From positions 1 through 52,381 of the forward strand of contig DEUM01000014.1 of NCBI GenBank assembly GCA_002362575.1: 52,381 nucleotides of DNA, in the 5' to 3' direction. Positions 33,031-41,807 of the stretch are shown here, in pieces; position 1 is the stretch's first letter, and each line of letters opens with the position of its first letter. Below the pieces are notes generated by a model that saw only the letters and a list, made by a program, of their open reading frames with translations, was not told where the DNA came from and did not search any database. The position numbers and the translations under genes were made by a program. The DNA comes from Lachnoclostridium sp. UBA3262 (lineage in GTDB: Bacteria; Bacillota; Clostridia; Lachnospirales; Lachnospiraceae).

Positions 33031-34221
33031 TCAGTTGGCATTATTTATTGCATCCAAGATAGCGGACGCTACCTCTTCCTTCGTCATGATTGGAAGTTCA
33101 ATCATTCCTCCCTCTGTAATCAATGTAACGATGTTTGTGTCAACGCCAAATCCGGCACCCTCATCATTCAGGTTATTAGCAATCATCATATCTACTTTTT
33201 TCTTTTCCAGCTTTTCTCTGGAATTTTCTATCGTCTTTTCTGTCTCCATCGAAAAACCACAAAGGAACTGCCCCTCCCGTCGATGCTGTCCCAGCCATTC
33301 TAATATATCCGTCGTCCTTTTCAGCTCCAAAGTCAGCCCGTCACCTTTTTTCTTAATCTTCTGACCACTGACAGTCTTCATCGTATAGTCCGCTACTGCC
33401 GCCGCTTTCACAATAATATCATGAGCCTCTGCCTCTGCTTTCACCGCCTGAAACATATCCTCTGCACTTTTTACTGGAATAACCCTCGTGTGAATCGGCG
33501 GTTCCAGATTTGTCACCCCGGATATCAGCGTAACATCCGCGCCCCGACGCATCGCCATCTTGGCAATGGCATATCCCATCTTTCCGGTAGAATAATTTGT
33601 GATATAGCGCACCGGATCAATCGCCTCACGGGTTGCACCTGCCGTTACAAGAACCTTCTTTCCCATCATGTCCTTCTCATAGTGGATTTCCTTCAAAATA
33701 TATTCCATAAGAATATCCTCTGACGGCAATTTCCCTTTGCCGACAGCCCCACAAGCAAGCAGCCCGGTATCCGGTTCAATTACCTCTACCCCAAAGCTCT
33801 CAAGCTTTTTCAAATTATCCTGAACAAATGAATTTTCATACATATTTGTATTCATCGCCGGCGCTACAATTTTTTTGCACTTACAGGCAAGAATCGTAGT
33901 CGTCAGCATGTCGTCCGCAATCCCATTTGCCATTTTGCCAATTATATTTGCACTCGCCGGCGCTATCAGCATAACATCTGCACGCTCTCCAAGTGCAACA
34001 TGCTCAATATTAAAATTGTAATTCCGGTCGAAGGTGTCTACCAGACATTTATGTCCGGTCAGTGACTCAAACGTAATCGGATTGATAAATTTAGTCGCAT
34101 GTTCCGTCATCAGTACATATACTTCGCAATTCAGTTTCAAAAGCATGCTGGTCAGATTTGCCATCTTATATGCCGCAATGCCGCCTGTTACCCCAAGAAT
34201 AATGGTCTTTCCACTTAACAT
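33031..34221 (-). CDS. coaBC: Bifunctional phosphopantothenoylcysteine decarboxylase/synthetase
   Basis: CoaBC makes 4'-phosphopantetheine from phosphopantothenate and cysteine. The 396-residue product has the N-terminal FMN-dependent CoaC domain (GVTGGIAAYK, the catalytic His region IEHVALGERADVMLIAPASAN, PAMNTNMYEN) and the C-terminal CoaB domain (VTAGATREAIDPVRYITNYSTGKMG). It is the last gene of the pantothenate operon, 11 nt after panD. GGGGGG lies before the ATG. Confidence 0.95.
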   Translation of the reverse strand: MLSGKTIILGVTGGIAAYKMANLTSMLLKLNCEVYVLMTEHATKFINPITFESLTGHKCLVDTFDRNYNFNIEHVALGERADVMLIAPASANIIGKMANGIADDMLTTTILACKCKKIVAPAMNTNMYENSFVQDNLKKLESFGVEVIEPDTGLLACGAVGKGKLPSEDILMEYILKEIHYEKDMMGKKVLVTAGATREAIDPVRYITNYSTGKMGYAIAKMAMRRGADVTLISGVTNLEPPIHTRVIPVKSAEDMFQAVKAEAEAHDIIVKAAAVADYTMKTVSGQKIKKKGDGLTLELKRTTDILEWLGQHRREGQFLCGFSMETEKTIENSREKLEKKKVDMMIANNLNDEGAGFGVDTNIVTLITEGGMIELPIMTKEEVASAILDAINNAN

Positions 34222-34232
34222 ATCATCCCCCC

Positions 34233-34619
34233 CTACTCAGATAATTGTCCGTGTTTTTCATAACTTGTAATCCGCTTTATCTGATTTTTTTCATCCACAA
34301 ATACAACTTTGGGCCTGTGCCCTTTTGCCTCTTCCGGTGTCATATCACAATAACTCATGATAATAATATGGTCGCCAACCTGTACCATACGGGCTGCCGC
34401 ACCGTTCAGACATACCATACCGCTGCCGGGTTCCCCCTCAATCGTATAAGTTTCAAACCGATTGCCATTTTCAATATCTACAATCTGTACTTTTTCGTAC
34501 TCCAAAATACCAGCTGCTTCCATAAGCTCAGGATCTACCGTAATGCTTCCTACATAATCAAGCTCTGCCTGTACGACAGTGGCACGATGAATTTTCCCTT
34601 TCAACATTTGAATCGTCAT
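34233..34619 (-). CDS. panD: Aspartate 1-decarboxylase precursor
   Basis: PanD makes beta-alanine from aspartate and works through a pyruvoyl group formed by self-cleavage. The 128-residue proenzyme shows the Gly-Ser cleavage site in ELDYVGSITVDPEL (around 24-25), the conserved Lys in KIHRATV, and GAAARMVQVGDHIIIMSY. It lies between panC and coaBC; RBS AAGGAGG precedes the ATG. Confidence 0.95.
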   Translation of the reverse strand: MTIQMLKGKIHRATVVQAELDYVGSITVDPELMEAAGILEYEKVQIVDIENGNRFETYTIEGEPGSGMVCLNGAAARMVQVGDHIIIMSYCDMTPEEAKGHRPKVVFVDEKNQIKRITSYEKHGQLSE

Positions 34620-34631
34620 AGTCTGCCTCCT

Positions 34632-35477
34632 TTAAACCGTTACGATTACATTATCAATCAGCCTTGTTTTCCCGATGTATACTGCAATCGCAGTAAGCAC
34701 CTCGCCATCCGCTGTTTCCACACTTTCCAGCGTGTCAAAATCAACTACCTCGACGTAGTCAATCTTTGCCAGCGGCTCTGCCAGAATTACCTCACGGATT
34801 GCCTGCTTTATCTTTTCTGCGTCCTTCTCGCCGCCACGCAGCATACGTTCTCCCTTTTCCAAACTCTTATGGAGAACCACTGCTGCCTTCCTTTCCTCTG
34901 CGGACAAATATGTGTTGCGGGAACTCTTTGCCAACCCATCTTCCTCACGGATAATCGGGCACCCGATAATTTCCAAATCAAAATTCAAGTCCCTGACCAT
35001 ACGGCGTACTACTGCTAACTGCTGGGCATCCTTCTGACCAAAATACGCCCTGTCCGGCTGAACAATGTTAAATAACTTACTTACGACGGTACAAACTCCC
35101 CTGAAATGTGTCGGCCTGCTCTTTCCGCACAGCCCTTTCGTCAGATTATCCATATCAACATAAGTACAAAAATCATCGAAATACATATTCTCTTTTTCTG
35201 GGTGAAAAATCAATGCCGCCCCGGCATTTTCACATAACGCCGCATCCCGCTCTATATCACGCGGATAGGTCGCCAAATCTTCTGTCGGTCCAAACTGAAT
35301 CGGATTGACAAAGACACTGACTACTACTTTGTCATTCTGCCTGACCGCTTTGTCAATCAGACTTTTATGCCCTTCATGAAGATATCCCATGGTCGGCACC
35401 AGCCCTACGCTGAATCCTTCCGCTCTCCATTCTTTTACCTGCTCCCGTACTTCTTCCACTGTTGATACAATCCTCAT
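34632..35477 (-). CDS. panC: Pantothenate synthetase
   Basis: PanC joins pantoate to beta-alanine with ATP. The 281-residue product has the HIGH-type nucleotide motif VPTMGYLHEGHKSLI, FVNPIQFGPTEDLATYPRD, and YFGQKDAQQLAVVRRM with KSSRNTYLS. ATG 35477 has GGAGG 6 nt before it, while the upstream ATG at 35489 overlaps that Shine-Dalgarno. It is 55 nt after panB. Confidence 0.95.
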   Translation of the reverse strand: MRIVSTVEEVREQVKEWRAEGFSVGLVPTMGYLHEGHKSLIDKAVRQNDKVVVSVFVNPIQFGPTEDLATYPRDIERDAALCENAGAALIFHPEKENMYFDDFCTYVDMDNLTKGLCGKSRPTHFRGVCTVVSKLFNIVQPDRAYFGQKDAQQLAVVRRMVRDLNFDLEIIGCPIIREEDGLAKSSRNTYLSAEERKAAVVLHKSLEKGERMLRGGEKDAEKIKQAIREVILAEPLAKIDYVEVVDFDTLESVETADGEVLTAIAVYIGKTRLIDNVIVTV

Positions 35478-35532
35478 TTTTTCCTCCATTCCGAAGCGCT
35501 TTACTTGCTAACGCCGCCGTTAAGCCAATCAG

Positions 35533-36360
35533 TTAATATAGCTTTTCAATAATTTCATCGTCCATTTTATATTCATTTTCCTCAGATGGAAACGCCCCGC
35601 TCTGCACCTCTTTTATATATTCCCGGAATGCCTCTTTCATTACTTCTCCGACACTCGCATACCGTTTTACAAATTTAGGCGTAAAATCAGAAAACATTCC
35701 AAGCATATCCTGATACACCAGAACCTGTCCGTCACATCCGTTCCCTGCTCCAATCCCAATCGTCGGAATACTCAGTTCCTTCGTAATCAACGTTGCCAGC
35801 TTCTTCGGCACCGCCTCCAGCACAACGGCAAACGCCCCTGCAGCCTGAACTGCCCTTGCATCCTCCAAAAGCTTCTTCGCCGCCTCCTCGGACTTCCCCT
35901 GAACCTTAAATCCGCCAAATGCATTAATTGACTGCGGCGTCAATCCAAGATGGGCGCATACCGGAATCCCCGCATTGACAATTGCCTTAATCTGCGGACA
36001 AACCTCTTTGCCGCCCTCCAGCTTTACCGCATCGGCACGTCCCTCTTTCATCAGACGTCCGGCATTGACAACCGCATCGTACACAGATGTCTGATAAGAC
36101 ATAAATGGCATATCAATAATCAAAAGTACATTCTCGACACCTCTTGCTACTGCTGCACCGTGGTGTATCATATCTTCCATTGTAACAGAAATCGTATCCT
36201 CATATCCTAAAATAACATTTCCTAACGAATCCCCAACTAAAATACTGTTAATTCCGGATTCATCTATCAATTTCGCCGTAGAATAGTCATAGGCTGTCAG
36301 CATCGTGAGCTTTTCGCCCTTTTCCTTCGCCTGCTGAAACGTCACTACTGTATTTTTCAC
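35533..36360 (-). CDS. panB: Ketopantoate hydroxymethyltransferase
   Basis: PanB transfers a hydroxymethyl group from methylene-THF to ketoisovalerate. The 275-residue product shows the TIM-barrel landmarks MLTAYDYSTAKLIDESGI, LVGDSLGNVILGYEDT, CAHLGLTPQSINAFGGFKVQG and VVLEAVP. The start is a GTG overlapping the stop of the DUF2520 gene (GTGA), with GGAGG before it. Confidence 0.95.
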   Translation of the reverse strand: MKNTVVTFQQAKEKGEKLTMLTAYDYSTAKLIDESGINSILVGDSLGNVILGYEDTISVTMEDMIHHGAAVARGVENVLLIIDMPFMSYQTSVYDAVVNAGRLMKEGRADAVKLEGGKEVCPQIKAIVNAGIPVCAHLGLTPQSINAFGGFKVQGKSEEAAKKLLEDARAVQAAGAFAVVLEAVPKKLATLITKELSIPTIGIGAGNGCDGQVLVYQDMLGMFSDFTPKFVKRYASVGEVMKEAFREYIKEVQSGAFPSEENEYKMDDEIIEKLY

Positions 36361-37214
36361 CCTTCATCCTCCATATCATAAAATAAATTCGAAATAGCAG
36401 TATAATCCCTATTTGGATTTTTCCGGCCTGCTATCTCTGTCAATACACGTCCCAAATTCACATATACCTCTTTTTCATCTTTATTTAAAACCTTCAGATG
36501 CTTTTCGATGGTTTCCACATCATTTCGCTCAATCGGCCCCGTCAATGCCTGCTCCGGAGAAGTTGTCAGAACAGCCTCTACATTTCCCCGCAAAAGCGGT
36601 TCTGCCAGCCGCCTTGCACTGTCATTATCAAAGCCGCAATCCATAAACATATCTATGCCCATCTGATACAGCCCTATCATCATATTACTCATCATAGAAG
36701 CTGCGGCATGATAGCGAACCTTATCTGATGATGAAATGACACATACCGTATTCCCCATTTTCTCAAACAAAGGCTTTATGGTTGCAAGCGCTTTTTCATC
36801 GCCCTCAATTGTAAAAAGTACCTGATTCAATTTTTTATAGGATGTGAATTTGCTGCTGAACGCATACATAGGATGGATGGAACAACCGGATGCCCCGGTT
36901 TTTTCCATGCCAGTAAAGACAACGGATGACAATGAGCCACTGAAATGGCATATTATTTTACTCTGAATCGACTGAATCGCAATTTCCTCCCATATATCAC
37001 TTATACACCTATCCGGCGTTGCAATAAAGAGGATATCGCTTACCGCCAACAATTCCTTTAAGGATTGGAAAGCTTTCGTTTCTGTAAAAGTCGCGGCAAA
37101 TTCCACGCTTTCTCTTGTTTTGCTAAAAAACCCAGCTACCGGAATGTCGTGCTCCCTCAAATATTTACCAATGGAACATCCGACCTTCCCCGCTCCTACA
37201 ATTCCTATTTCCAT
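36357..37214 (-). CDS. DUF2520 Rossmann protein, candidate ketopantoate reductase
   Basis: The 285-residue protein has an N-terminal NAD(P)-binding Rossmann motif IGIVGAGKVGCSIGKYL, then SDILFIATPDRCISDIW and HFSGSLSS, and a helical C-terminal half with YHAAASMMSNMMIGLYQMG, the DUF2520 pattern. It leads the operon with panB, panC, panD and coaBC, which lacks a recognisable panE (ketopantoate to pantoate). By context it may do that step, as does the alternative reductase PanG known from Francisella. The enzyme activity is inferred, not shown. Confidence 0.82.
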   Translation of the reverse strand: MEIGIVGAGKVGCSIGKYLREHDIPVAGFFSKTRESVEFAATFTETKAFQSLKELLAVSDILFIATPDRCISDIWEEIAIQSIQSKIICHFSGSLSSVVFTGMEKTGASGCSIHPMYAFSSKFTSYKKLNQVLFTIEGDEKALATIKPLFEKMGNTVCVISSSDKVRYHAAASMMSNMMIGLYQMGIDMFMDCGFDNDSARRLAEPLLRGNVEAVLTTSPEQALTGPIERNDVETIEKHLKVLNKDEKEVYVNLGRVLTEIAGRKNPNRDYTAISNLFYDMEDEG

Positions 37215-37286
37215 GTCATCACCTCCGTAACCAGTGACAACACATTATCATCTGATGCAGTTTCCTACGAATACCGCTCGTTCAAA

Positions 37287-37315
37287 AGAATAACATAGGT
37301 CGGAAATTTTTGCAA
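37287..37315 (-). promoter_or_regulatory. Promoter of the pantothenate/CoA operon
   Basis: The minus strand has TTGCAA (37310-37315), 17 nt and TATTCT (37287-37292), about 70 nt before the DUF2520 gene's ATG. No riboswitch-like structure is obvious in the leader. Confidence 0.55.
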
Positions 37316-37324
37316 GTTTCTTTG

Positions 37325-38386
37325 TCAGGAATCTATCTTTAAATCATTTTCTTTTATCCAGCCAATTTTCCGGAACGGAATAGCAATCAGCCATGTAAGT
37401 ACCGCCGGCAGGACAAAACATATCAGCAAAAGTCCAATCCAGTCCATCGGAGTTATCGCACTTTTTGCACCGCTCGCCACGTCGCTTACCCAGCCGCTGT
37501 ATATACCAATCTGTCCGACAAAACCGCAGGTACCCATGCCGGAAGCCACTGCTGCGCCATTCATCTGCAGCTGGAAAATACAGGTCGCAACCGGGCCAAT
37601 AACAACGGAGGACAAAATCGGTGGAATCCAGATACGCGGATTTTTCACAATGTTTCCCATCTGAAGCATGGATGTACCAAGTCCCTGCGCCACCAGACCG
37701 CCCACACGGTTTTCACGGAAGCTCATCACAGCAAAGCCTACCATCTGAGCACAGCAGCCTGCTACCGCCGCACCACCGGCAAGCCCTGTCAGCCCAAGCG
37801 CCGCACATATCGCTGCGCTGCTGATTGGGAGAGTTAGGGCAATTCCTACAATTGCCGCCACAATCATTCCCATCAAAAATGGCTGCAGCTCAGTCGCCCA
37901 CATAATCGCCTGTCCTACTGCACTCGCCGCCTTGCCAATCGCCGGTGCACAGCCAATCGATAAAAGCACACCAACGCCAATCGTCACAAACGGCGTGACT
38001 AATATATCAACCTTTGTTTCCTTTGACACTGCCTTTCCAACCTCTGCCGCAAATATCGTGACAATTAGTACCGCCAATGGGCCGCCCGCACCGCCGAGCT
38101 CGTTTGCCGCACCACCGACGCAGACTAGGGAAAAAAGAACAAGCGGCGGACATTTCAATGCATATCCAATAGCAACTGCCATCGCTGGCCCCGTCACCGC
38201 CTTTGCATACGTTCCCATCGTCACCAGAATATCAATTCCAAACTGCTCCCCCAGCGTACTGATAATTGTTCCGATTAACAGAGAAGCAAACAGCCCCTGC
38301 GCCATCGCTCCCAGTGCGTCTACACCATAGCGCTTTAGCGAAAATTCAATGTCTTTCCTCTTTAAAAATGCTTTTACCTTATTCAT
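37325..38386 (-). CDS. PTS EIIC-like membrane protein of the PfoR type
   Basis: The 353-residue membrane protein has about nine or ten hydrophobic segments rich in glycine and alanine. ANELGGAGGPLAVLIVT, FAVMSFRENRVGGLVAQGLGTSMLQMGNIVKNPRIWIPPILSS and GQIGIYSGWVSDVAS match the PTS_EIIC_2/PfoR group (COG3641). No EIIA or EIIB is adjacent, so its link with sugar phosphorylation is doubtful; PfoR was first described near the perfringolysin gene as a supposed regulator. GAGGAAGATT precedes the ATG. Its substrate is unknown. Confidence 0.8.
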   Translation of the reverse strand: MNKVKAFLKRKDIEFSLKRYGVDALGAMAQGLFASLLIGTIISTLGEQFGIDILVTMGTYAKAVTGPAMAVAIGYALKCPPLVLFSLVCVGGAANELGGAGGPLAVLIVTIFAAEVGKAVSKETKVDILVTPFVTIGVGVLLSIGCAPAIGKAASAVGQAIMWATELQPFLMGMIVAAIVGIALTLPISSAAICAALGLTGLAGGAAVAGCCAQMVGFAVMSFRENRVGGLVAQGLGTSMLQMGNIVKNPRIWIPPILSSVVIGPVATCIFQLQMNGAAVASGMGTCGFVGQIGIYSGWVSDVASGAKSAITPMDWIGLLLICFVLPAVLTWLIAIPFRKIGWIKENDLKIDS

Positions 38387-38514
38387 AATCTTCCTCCATC
38401 TTTAAGTACCGATAATATCCATACCTCTGACTTACTATACCTTTATAATCAGGATGTGTCAATATTTTCAAACAAAAACCCTTTCTCACTATTCCCTTTT
38501 TTAAAATTTCATGT

Positions 38515-38520
38515 TATAAT
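38515..38520 (+). promoter_or_regulatory. -10 box of tRNA-Gly
   Basis: A perfect TATAAT lies 8 nt before the tRNA, so transcription should start at or just before the mature 5' end. The -35 region is poor. Confidence 0.45.
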
Positions 38521-38528
38521 GCACTTAT

Positions 38529-38600
38529 GCAGATATGGTTCATCGGTAGAACGCTAGCTTCCCAAGCTGGAAAGGCGGGTTCGACTCCCGTTATCTGCTT
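38529..38600 (+). tRNA. tRNA-Gly (anticodon CCC)
   Basis: The acceptor stem GCAGATA pairs with TATCTGC, followed by discriminator U. The anticodon stem CTAGC/GCTGG encloses TTCCCAA, giving anticodon CCC. GGTTCGACT is the T arm. CCA is not encoded. A strong terminator follows. Confidence 0.92.
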
Positions 38601-38603
38601 TTT

Positions 38604-38643
38604 AAAAGAGGAGTTTTCCGCAGCGGAGAACTCCTCTTTTTGT
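38604..38643 (+). terminator. Terminator of the tRNA-Gly gene
   Basis: AGAGGAGTTTTCCGC pairs with GCGGAGAACTCCTCT (one bulge or mismatch) around a short loop, followed by TTTTT. Confidence 0.85.
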
Positions 38644-38752
38644 AGCCTGACGGCGCCAATTTAAACTACCGCAACGTACTAAAATTTTTGTTACAACTAT
38701 GATACAATTTTTTGTTAAAAATGATATACTTATTAAAAAGGATGCCGATGCC

Positions 38753-39415
38753 ATGAATAAAATACTAATTGTAGAAGATGAGGAAGCCATTTCAAACTTA
38801 ATACAGATGAGCCTGAAAAATGCAGGCTATTTTTGTGATGTCGCTAACACCGGGCTGGATGGGGCAGATAAAATGCAGGCAAACCATTACGATTTATGTC
38901 TTTTAGATATTATGCTTCCCGGATTTGACGGATACGAATTACTGGACTTTGCCAAAAGCATTGAGCTTCCCGTTATATTTTTAACGGCAAAGGGAGAAAC
39001 CGAGGATAAAGTAAAGGGACTTCGGGCTGGCGCCGATGATTATATAACAAAACCGTTTGAGGTGCTGGAACTGCTTGCACGGGTAGAAAATGTACTGCGC
39101 CGTTTTGAGAAAACCAAAAAATTTATTGACATACTGGACCTTCACATTGACACGGTTTCAAGAACAGTGACAAAACAGGGAATACCCCTTAAACTTACCT
39201 ATAAAGAATTTGATTTACTGCTTCTCTTTGTCCGCAATCCTAACGTTGCCCTGTACCGCGACGTCATCTACGAGCATGTGTGGGACAGCACCTATATGGG
39301 CGACAGCCGGACAGTAGACCTCCATGTCCAGCGTCTGAGGAAAAAAGCCGGACTGGAAAAACAGATTGAGGCAGTTTATAAAATCGGTTACCGCCTGACA
39401 ACAGAACCTATATAA
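38753..39415 (+). CDS. OmpR-family response regulator
   Basis: The 220-residue protein has a receiver domain (VEDEE pocket, phosphoacceptor in LLDIMLPGFDGYELL, FLTAKGE, KPFEVLELL) and a winged-helix DNA-binding domain (LTYKEFDLLLLFVRN, MGDSRTVDLHVQRLRKK, IGYRL). ATG 38753 is chosen over an ATG 18 codons earlier, since the receiver begins directly at MNKILIVEDE and AAGGATG precedes it. It pairs with the kinase 29 nt downstream and likely controls the cluster with VanY. Confidence 0.92.
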   Translation: MNKILIVEDEEAISNLIQMSLKNAGYFCDVANTGLDGADKMQANHYDLCLLDIMLPGFDGYELLDFAKSIELPVIFLTAKGETEDKVKGLRAGADDYITKPFEVLELLARVENVLRRFEKTKKFIDILDLHIDTVSRTVTKQGIPLKLTYKEFDLLLLFVRNPNVALYRDVIYEHVWDSTYMGDSRTVDLHVQRLRKKAGLEKQIEAVYKIGYRLTTEPI

Positions 39416-39444
39416 CAAAGACCATCTGACAGGAGATTTCGAAT

Positions 39445-40872
39445 ATGAAACTATTCTGGAAACAATTTATTACTATGATGTGCTTTATTGTCGTGTCCTT
39501 TATGATTTTCGGCAATATTATGGTGCATACTGCTTTCCAGACGACGATTAACCGGGAAACCGACCAGAGCATAGAAGAAATGAAAATATTCCAGTATGCC
39601 CTTATCGCTTCCTTAGACGGTCTGCCAAAGGATTATCAGGCTACCGATATGGCAGTCGCTGAAATTGTCAAATCCATCCAGCAAAGTCTGAACAATGCCC
39701 GGGATGAGGTTATCATATATAATAAATCAAATAAAATTATTTACCAGAATAGCAGCTATCAGGGCAGCCTGATCAAAACGAAAAGGGAAAAAACTGCTGC
39801 CGTCTGGCAGATTCACAAGCAAAAGGAGCACTACTATATCGAATCTCTGTGCAGCGTCCAGAGTAATGTCGGCAACTATATACTGGAAATCCATCGCAAC
39901 ATTGACCATGTATATCAGGACAGAAATTATCATTACGAAACCTATCTTTTAGCGCTGTCTATCGTCTCTGTTATATTTGCCATTGTACTTTTACTGTTTT
40001 CCATGCATTTTACCTTTCCGATAAGAAAATTGTCACAGGCCGTCCGGGCGTTTGCCAAAGGAAATTACCAGAGCCGTGTAAAGGTAAGGGGGAACGACGA
40101 GGTATCTGTGCTAAGTCGGGATTTTAACCAGATGGCGAATCAGTTAGAGGAAAATATCGAAGAACTGAAAGAAGCCGCCCGCCGGCAGGAAGAATTTACA
40201 GCGGCGTTTTCACACGAGTTAAAGACTCCCCTTACCTCTATTGTTGGTTATGCAGATATGCTTCGTTCTGTCGATATGACGCAGGAAGATATCTTTATGT
40301 CCGCCGATTACATTTTCAAACAGGGGAAGCGTCTGGAACGGCTTGCGCTGAAAATGATGGAACTCACCTATGTTGACAAACAAGAGATTACGTTTCAGAA
40401 AATTGACGTAGACTCCTTTCTGTCCCTGTTGCGTGTGATGACTGAAAAGCTACTGGAATCCTCGGAGATTACCTTTTCCTTTCAGTCAGAATCCGGACAT
40501 TTTTACGGCGATATGGACTTACTGCTTTCACTATTTTCAAATCTGATTGACAATGCAAGGAAAGCCAGCGAAAAAGGAGGACAGATTTTTCTGGAGGGAA
40601 AGAACACAAAAGGCGGATATTCCTTTGTAATACGCGATAACGGACGCGGCATACCGGAAGAAGAAATTTATAAGATTACCGAGCCTTTTTATATGGTAGA
40701 CAAGTCCCGTGCAAGAAAAGAGGGCGGTGCCGGTATCGGGATGTCCTTATGCCAGAAAATCATCCTGCTTCACCATGCCGAATGGGATATTCAAAGCGTT
40801 ATCGGGGAAGGGACAGAAATTCATATACAGTTTAAGGAGGAGTTTGCTCGTGAAGATGACAAAAACGCATAA
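39445..40872 (+). CDS. Membrane sensor histidine kinase
   Basis: The 475-residue kinase has a membrane segment (about 8-28), an extracytoplasmic sensor of about 140 residues, a second segment (about 170-190) and HAMP. HisKA follows with FTAAFSHELKTPLTSIVGY and HATPase_c with LFSNLIDNARKA, DNGRGIPEEE and GGAGIGMSLCQKI. It is the partner of the OmpR-type regulator. Its last 23 bases overlap the next gene, which indicates translational coupling. Confidence 0.92.
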   Translation: MKLFWKQFITMMCFIVVSFMIFGNIMVHTAFQTTINRETDQSIEEMKIFQYALIASLDGLPKDYQATDMAVAEIVKSIQQSLNNARDEVIIYNKSNKIIYQNSSYQGSLIKTKREKTAAVWQIHKQKEHYYIESLCSVQSNVGNYILEIHRNIDHVYQDRNYHYETYLLALSIVSVIFAIVLLLFSMHFTFPIRKLSQAVRAFAKGNYQSRVKVRGNDEVSVLSRDFNQMANQLEENIEELKEAARRQEEFTAAFSHELKTPLTSIVGYADMLRSVDMTQEDIFMSADYIFKQGKRLERLALKMMELTYVDKQEITFQKIDVDSFLSLLRVMTEKLLESSEITFSFQSESGHFYGDMDLLLSLFSNLIDNARKASEKGGQIFLEGKNTKGGYSFVIRDNGRGIPEEEIYKITEPFYMVDKSRARKEGGAGIGMSLCQKIILLHHAEWDIQSVIGEGTEIHIQFKEEFAREDDKNA

Positions 40873-41728
40873 TACAAAACAAATCGTCTATACGGCACTT
40901 GGCATCCTGTTCATCATTATTCTGCTTGGGTTAGCCGTGTTATTCCCCACTTATTACACCCGGTTTTATGACAAAAATACACTAAACAAAGTGTCCTTTA
41001 CAGATATCAGCATAAACACATATGAAACCTCCTATGAAACATTTACGGAAAAACTGTATGCGCTCGCTGAGGCGAGTGAAAACAAAAGCCCGCTGCGGGC
41101 TGTCCGCATGAATGAGCCCGGACTGAATCCCGGCGAAAAAGAATTGACTAAGATTGCAAACAAGGAAATAAAAAAGCTGGTTGGCTACGGAGTAATAAAT
41201 GAGCAATTAAAACCAAAGCTAAAAGCGAAAAAGCTGACGCTTTCTGAGCGATATACAATATATGGAAAGGATACCCTGCAGGGCATCAGCTGCTGGAAGC
41301 TCGTCTACGAAAATTCAGACACAAACGTTACCATATATTTAGATGAAGAATTTCATAAAATTTTTTTCACCCGCATCCTTTATAAAAAGATTCCAGAAAT
41401 ATCCGTAAAGGATTCCGCATTTGATAAAATCTATGATACTTCTTCTGCTATCACTAACAAATTTAGCTACAAAGAGTTTTTGAAACAACAGACAGGAGAT
41501 TTTTACACATGGTGGGACTGCATTATCAACAGTTATTATAATCTGGATGACTACCCGGATAAACCTGTTGATGTTATTCCTTATGATGATAATGACAGTA
41601 CCCCGCCGTACGGTTACGTTACCTTTGATTACAAATATAAACTTCTTCTGGTAAATAAATGGAACTACGGGGATGACAATGTCACTTGGGATATGGGAAT
41701 CGCATTAGAAAAATTGATACAATTCTGA
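40850..41728 (+). CDS. Membrane-anchored protein of unknown function
   Basis: The 292-residue protein starts with a GTG 7 nt after AAGGAGGAG and inside the end of the kinase gene. It has one N-terminal membrane segment (VYTALGILFIIILLGLAVLF, about 12-31) and an outer domain with mixed composition, including IYGKDTLQGISCWKLVYEN and DVIPYDDNDSTPPYGYVTFDYKYKLLLVNKW. I do not recognise a family. The coupling with the kinase suggests it may act in signal sensing or in cell-envelope upkeep. Confidence 0.75.
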   Translation: MKMTKTHNTKQIVYTALGILFIIILLGLAVLFPTYYTRFYDKNTLNKVSFTDISINTYETSYETFTEKLYALAEASENKSPLRAVRMNEPGLNPGEKELTKIANKEIKKLVGYGVINEQLKPKLKAKKLTLSERYTIYGKDTLQGISCWKLVYENSDTNVTIYLDEEFHKIFFTRILYKKIPEISVKDSAFDKIYDTSSAITNKFSYKEFLKQQTGDFYTWWDCIINSYYNLDDYPDKPVDVIPYDDNDSTPPYGYVTFDYKYKLLLVNKWNYGDDNVTWDMGIALEKLIQF

Positions 41729-41807
41729 TACTTTTTCGTGGTAAAAAATATACAATCCAGTGTTACCTTTATTTCAGAAACAGAAATCTGGAATAGGGAG
41801 GAACACC

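Noticed and set aside
34245..35018. 257-codon open frame on the plus strand
   Set aside because: It is antisense to panD and panC, with Cys/Phe/His-rich composition typical of shadow frames.
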